A DNA stretch of 64,000 nucleotides. Source: Histomonas meleagridis. Taxonomy: Eukaryota > Parabasalia > Tritrichomonadida > Dientamoebidae. The stretch lies in assembly GCA_020186115.1 (NCBI GenBank), contig WSYJ01000149.1, positions 558,001-622,000 on the forward strand, written 5' to 3'. Positions within the stretch are counted from its first letter, which is position 1; each line of letters starts with the position of its first letter. The position numbers and the translations under genes are program-made. The notes beneath the pieces are model-generated. The model was not told the origin of the DNA. It saw only the letters and a list, made by a program, of their open reading frames with translations, and did no database searches. Positions 60,265-64,000 of the stretch are shown piece by piece.

Positions 60265-61704
60265 TCATGATCGCACTCTCTTCAATGGATGTGCTTCCGT
60301 TGTAAATACATAATCATCCAAAGAAAATGTATCGTCATCACAAAATATCAGATACAAATATTTCAGTGTCTCTGATAAAAAGAACGAGTCCTGTACATCC
60401 TCATACATCACAACTTGTTTTGATGTATCTTTTACTGTTGAGTATCCACTTCCTGTATCACAATACTTCTTTATCGATTCGAATATTTTCCATGCTTGAA
60501 TTCGAGCTTTTACATTATGTGTAACTCTCCAACAATAAAACAATGATTCAACAAGTTCTGGCCTTAATTTATATGTGTCATCATACCAAATAACATTTGG
60601 ATAATGACTTAAAAATCGTGCTGATTCTCCTCCAAGTCCTGTTGGTTGCATATTATATAAAAATACAGCTGTATCAAGAAGTTCATTAGCTAGCTTAAGG
60701 TAAAGTTCTTTATATTCATGCTCAATAAGTGATGCAAGATATAACGTTCCTGGTAAGAAGAACGATAGATGCGATATTTCATGTAACATTTCACCATTGA
60801 CAGACCTTGCTAAATAATTGAGTGACGTCTTGCGTGATGTAAATCCGAGACGCGAAATACCTTCTTGCATTGCAAGATTAAACTCATTTTGGTTGGTTTC
60901 ATTGCTTGGTGAAAAGTATTTGAGCTTAATAAGATATTCAAAATATGAATCACCATATGCATCAAATGAATACTCTTCTCGTGTTGGAAAAAGATAGTCA
61001 TGATCTATCATAGTGGGTGGAACAGGACCAAGAAGAAGAAGAGAATTTCGTGCTTTCATGGCAGCATTGAAATATTTTGGATCACCTGTGTGAATGCTGA
61101 GATCTAAAAATTCAATTTGACATGTGCCTGCATCAGCAAGAATTGTGCTTTCTTTACACCAGGAATAATCATCTGATTCACCAGTTTTGAGATTTATAAG
61201 AACACGTGGAATTCCAGTTTGTGTATTGAATGCTGGAAGTAATGAGTCTCCAAATTTTTTTGCAGCGTCTAAGAAAACTTTATCGCCTGTCTGCTCGTAT
61301 GCTGTAAGGAGGCCTCCAACACAACGAACAACTGTTTCAAAAAGAGAAACTTTGGAATTTAATTGTAATGAAGAATTGATCCAATCACGTGCTTTCCTTA
61401 GTTCATCATCTAAACCCATAATTATCAGAGAATCTAGTGAGTCAATTATTGTATAACTTGCTCCAAACCAATTAATTCCTTCTTGTGATTGAGGACCTAA
61501 AAAATCATATCCCCATGCATATTTACAGTAAGCGTCCCATGACTCTTTCATAACTTTGCGGATTTCATCCTGGTATTTTTTCAGATTTCCTCTTTTTCCA
61601 AATTTTACGTACTTAATGAACACTAAAATATAATTGATTCCATAAAACAAAAGCAACAAGGCGAATATGATAAAGAGAATTTTTATATTTCTCTTGTAAT
61701 TCAT
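60265..61704 (-). CDS. GH47 alpha-1,2-mannosidase (ER mannosidase I-like)
   Basis: 479 residues, type II membrane protein: hydrophobic segment ILFIIFALLLLFYGINYILVF near the N-terminus, then the lumenal (alpha/alpha)7 catalytic domain. Family blocks: WGYDFLGPQSQEG, WFGASYTIIDSLDSLIIMGL, LFETVVRCVGGLLTAYE, HEISHLSFFLPGTLYLAS, YKLRPELVESLFYCWR, and the terminal FTTEAHPL whose Thr binds the catalytic calcium. Acid/base glutamates in these blocks are intact, so activity is expected. It trims alpha-1,2-linked mannose from N-glycans, for glycoprotein quality control or Golgi processing. An ACGTTTATT box lies about 30 bp upstream of the ATG. Confidence 0.93.
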   Translation of the reverse strand: MNYKRNIKILFIIFALLLLFYGINYILVFIKYVKFGKRGNLKKYQDEIRKVMKESWDAYCKYAWGYDFLGPQSQEGINWFGASYTIIDSLDSLIIMGLDDELRKARDWINSSLQLNSKVSLFETVVRCVGGLLTAYEQTGDKVFLDAAKKFGDSLLPAFNTQTGIPRVLINLKTGESDDYSWCKESTILADAGTCQIEFLDLSIHTGDPKYFNAAMKARNSLLLLGPVPPTMIDHDYLFPTREEYSFDAYGDSYFEYLIKLKYFSPSNETNQNEFNLAMQEGISRLGFTSRKTSLNYLARSVNGEMLHEISHLSFFLPGTLYLASLIEHEYKELYLKLANELLDTAVFLYNMQPTGLGGESARFLSHYPNVIWYDDTYKLRPELVESLFYCWRVTHNVKARIQAWKIFESIKKYCDTGSGYSTVKDTSKQVVMYEDVQDSFFLSETLKYLYLIFCDDDTFSLDDYVFTTEAHPLKRVRS

Positions 61705-62101
61705 GAATGAAGGGTTGAAGCCCTCGCCTTGTAAAATAAACGTCCTCCGTCACCAAGGAAAATTGGAAATTAAAAACATTAAAAATTGTTATAAGTTTTA
61801 ATCAAATGTTTAAAAAAAATAAGGTTATTTTTAATACATATGTTTTTTGTACTTATGAGCATTTAAGCAAAGAGTTGAATAAAATTATTTAAATGAAAAT
61901 AAGATCTTTCAAAACTCATTTTATGATTTACAAATATCGTTTTTAACTCTTTATGAATTATAATTTATTTTAAATCTGTAATGGTTTAATAAAATAAGTA
62001 TTAAATCTTTGTGTATAGTTAAAAATTTTTGATTCTTATTATATGAAATTTTTAGAAAATCAAAGTTTTAAAATAATTGAAAAATTAGCTCTACTAAAAA
62101 G
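61705..62101. promoter_or_regulatory. divergent spacer GH47 / VPS4
   Basis: Near GH47: GGACGTTTATTTTAC on the minus strand (about 61733-61747). The VPS4 side is very AT-rich with no clear box. No gene recognised. Confidence 0.45.
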
Positions 62102-63442
62102 ATGTATAATCGAAGAGACAACGGAATGATGTATATGACTGAAGCTAACAGGCTTTTACAAAGCGCAATAGCATTTGATCGCTCAGGAAATTATACCCAA
62201 GCTAAGCAATATTATAATAGTGCTAAAGTAAAATTCAAATTGGCTTCAGATCAACCAACATTAAACCCAAATGTTAAAGATTGCTGTATTCAACGTATGA
62301 AACAATGTGAAGAGCGTGCAAGTGCACTTGATAATATTCAAGTTACTCCAACTATTGAATGTTCAAGTGGCTCCACATTAAATTCAAGGCCAAGTAGCAG
62401 AGGTAAATATGGTAATGGTGGTAGTTCCTCAAATGGTGGGACTAATAGTAATAAAAAAGATGATGAAAGTGGAGAATTCAAAGATCGTATATCTAGTGCT
62501 ATTCTTGTTGAAAAACCTAATATTAAATGGGATGATGTAGCAGGTTTAGCCGAAGCTAAAAGAAACCTTGTCCAAGCAGTCATACTGCCATTAAAACTTC
62601 CACAGTTCTTTACTGGGCAACGTGCTCCATGGCGTGGTATTCTTCTTTATGGTCCTCCAGGGACTGGTAAATCATTTATAGCAAAAGCAACAGCAACAGA
62701 AGCCAATAATTCAACTTTTTTAACTGTTTCCACATCTGATCTTGTATCTAAATGGGTTGGTGAATCGGAAAAACTTATTCGAGCATTATTCGATACCGCA
62801 CGCGAGAAGAAACCTGCAATCGTATTTATTGATGAAATTGATTCACTTCTTTCAGAACGAACAGAGAATGATTCTGAAGGAGCGCGTAGGATTAAAACGG
62901 AATTTCTTATTCAAATGGATGGAGTAGGTAAGTCTATGGATGGAATTCTTATTCTTGCCGCTACAAATATTCCATGGGGAATTGATGCAGCAGTAAGAAG
63001 GCGATTTGAGAAAAAGATTTATATTCCACTCCCAGATTATGAAGCACGACTTGCACTTGTTCGTCTTAAAACAAAAGATACTCCATCTGAACTTACAGAT
63101 GAAGATATACAAGAAGTTGCAAGGATGACTGAAGGTTATTCAGGTGCAGACATGAATATTCTTGCACGTGATGCAGCAATGGCGCCTGTAAACCGTATAC
63201 AACAAGCAGAAAACTTTGTTGAATATCAAGGACAACTTTATCCTTGTAATCCAGGTACACCGAATTCGATTCATATCACTGTACTTGAAATGACAAATGA
63301 GCAACTTTCAATGATTAAGCCACCTGCATTAACAATTGATGATTTTCGTGGAAGTATTCAGAAAGTGCGCCCATCAGTCTCACCAAAAGATCTTATTAGA
63401 TTTGAAGAATGGACAAAAGAATTTGGACAAGAAGGTAATTAA
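62102..63442 (+). CDS. VPS4: VPS4-type AAA ATPase (ESCRT disassembly)
   Basis: 446 residues. N-terminal MIT domain (about 8-80, NRLLQSAIAFDRSGNYTQAKQYYNSA), a Ser/Gly/Asn linker, then an AAA domain: Walker A GPPGTGKS (184-191), pore-loop KWVGESEK (217-224), Walker B IVFIDEID (240-247), and Arg fingers RRR (299-301). The C-terminal part ends with FEEWTKEFGQEG, the VPS4 C-terminal helix that packs back on the AAA domain. Lengths and motifs match VPS4, which disassembles ESCRT-III in multivesicular-body formation, cytokinesis and membrane repair. A katanin/fidgetin relative is less likely, because the MIT plus C-terminal helix fits VPS4 better. The stop is TAAA. Confidence 0.93.
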   Translation: MYNRRDNGMMYMTEANRLLQSAIAFDRSGNYTQAKQYYNSAKVKFKLASDQPTLNPNVKDCCIQRMKQCEERASALDNIQVTPTIECSSGSTLNSRPSSRGKYGNGGSSSNGGTNSNKKDDESGEFKDRISSAILVEKPNIKWDDVAGLAEAKRNLVQAVILPLKLPQFFTGQRAPWRGILLYGPPGTGKSFIAKATATEANNSTFLTVSTSDLVSKWVGESEKLIRALFDTAREKKPAIVFIDEIDSLLSERTENDSEGARRIKTEFLIQMDGVGKSMDGILILAATNIPWGIDAAVRRRFEKKIYIPLPDYEARLALVRLKTKDTPSELTDEDIQEVARMTEGYSGADMNILARDAAMAPVNRIQQAENFVEYQGQLYPCNPGTPNSIHITVLEMTNEQLSMIKPPALTIDDFRGSIQKVRPSVSPKDLIRFEEWTKEFGQEGN

Positions 63443-63506
63443 AATATAAGCATATAAAAACATTTTTATATTTCATACAAATAAAAAGATATATTACATT
63501 TACACA

Positions 63507-64000
63507 TTACGCATTATTAGATAAGTTTTTTCTGTGACTAAATTTGATATTTGTTGCTTTGTTTGCAATCTGTTTGATGACAGCATCGAAAATTATATGT
63601 TCGGAACTAAATTCGCGAATTTGAGGTTTTTTCCAAGAAATTTCTCCTTCTTCTGAATAGAAGAATCTATCAACCCTTCGAAGTGAAAGATCTTGTGATA
63701 TTCTTATTGGTATTTCTCTAAGTTCTTTCCCTTGGAACCAACTCATTTGGAGTGCTTCTGGTATCGTCAGCCTTTTTGAAAGGTTTACAGTCATCAGCCC
63801 TTTGATGAGCTGTCTGCATTCTTTACTTAAGTATGTAGGAATTTCATATTGGCCTCTTCGTATTTGACCTATCACCTGTGAAATAATTCTGCTTTTCCAA
63901 GGCATTTTTCCGGTCAACATTGCAAACATAATGACTCCACAACTCCATATATCACTTTTACACCCATTGTACCGAAAACCACTAAGACACTCTGGTGATG
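63507..64000 (-). CDS. Protein kinase, C-terminal part (CAMK/SNF1-like), cut by the window edge
   Basis: The minus frame is open from the edge to TAA 63509-63507. It begins at the APE-equivalent SPECLSG, then SDIWSCGVIMFAMLTGKMPW (subdomains IX-X) and SKRLTIPEALQMSWF (subdomain XI with conserved Arg). The order and sequence are those of CAMK/SNF1-type Ser/Thr kinases. After the kinase fold about 70 residues of basic, Ser-rich tail follow. The catalytic loop and glycine loop lie beyond the window. Confidence 0.85.
   Translation of the reverse strand, partial: SPECLSGFRYNGCKSDIWSCGVIMFAMLTGKMPWKSRIISQVIGQIRRGQYEIPTYLSKECRQLIKGLMTVNLSKRLTIPEALQMSWFQGKELREIPIRISQDLSLRRVDRFFYSEEGEISWKKPQIREFSSEHIIFDAVIKQIANKATNIKFSHRKNLSNNA

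Noticed and set aside
1-64000. tRNA, rRNA, snRNA genes and CRISPR arrays
   Set aside because: None could be recognised by eye; a tRNA scan and covariance-model search would be needed to exclude small RNA genes.

Overview
The window looks like part of the nuclear genome of a trichomonad (Parabasalia), most like Tritrichomonas or Trichomonas. It is AT-rich. Genes are packed on both strands and almost all lack introns. The one spliced gene I found has a 23-nt intron of trichomonad type. Marker families agree: an initiator-binding protein of the IBP39 type, BspA-like leucine-rich-repeat surface proteins, MULE-type transposon relics, very short 5' leaders, and AACGTT/ACCGTT-type boxes beside start codons. 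Several apparent open frames begin at TTG or GTG; for these I moved the start to a supported ATG.

Layout. 1-9.7 kb: the end of a UBA-domain gene, a spliced LRR protein, V-ATPase subunit C, a 25-codon ribosomal protein eL41 gene, an IBP39-like initiator-binding protein, and a kinase-like/GB1-type GTPase fusion. 9.9-21 kb: an IQCH-like IQ protein, a fringe-like GT31 glycosyltransferase, a decayed TOR-like FAT-domain fragment, a protein O-mannosyltransferase-like enzyme, a PH-domain AGC kinase (Akt-like), and a TBC1D15/GYP7-type Rab GAP split by a frameshift. 21.5-26.2 kb: a graveyard of two DNA transposons, one P/THAP9-like and one MULE-like. 26.3-35.5 kb: an armadillo-like protein, a 1677-residue ConA-like/BEACH-family relative lacking BEACH, ICMT, and small proteins. 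36-37.5 kb: decayed BspA-like genes. 37.8-41.1 kb: a coiled-coil protein, ribosomal protein eS1 and AATF/BFR2.

41.1-47.2 kb is a large inverted duplication. Its two arms of about 2.13 kb flank a 1.84 kb spacer. Each arm carries a BspA-like gene and the tail of a 241-residue membrane-associated protein gene. The left arm carries many homopolymer-length differences and an implausible A-run, so assembly quality must be judged before reading biology into it. 47.1-64 kb: the 241-residue gene itself, a coiled-coil/QN-rich protein, a 2272-residue ubiquitin-specific protease, ribosomal protein uL11, a BspA-like surface protein, a GH47 mannosidase, VPS4, and the end of a protein kinase.

Functional themes are housekeeping translation (eL41, eS1, uL11, AATF), endomembrane traffic and ubiquitin (V-ATPase C, VPS4, TBC GAP, USP, BEACH relative), glycosylation (PMT-like, GT31, GH47), signalling (Akt-like, kinase-GTPase fusion, ICMT) and surface proteins with DPF-containing cytoplasmic tails. 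The most unusual items are the GFG-kinase/GBP-type GTPase fusion, the nearly identical 20-bp promoter block 3 nt before the start codons of eS1 and uL11, and the inverted duplication. I recognised no tRNA, rRNA, snRNA or CRISPR array.
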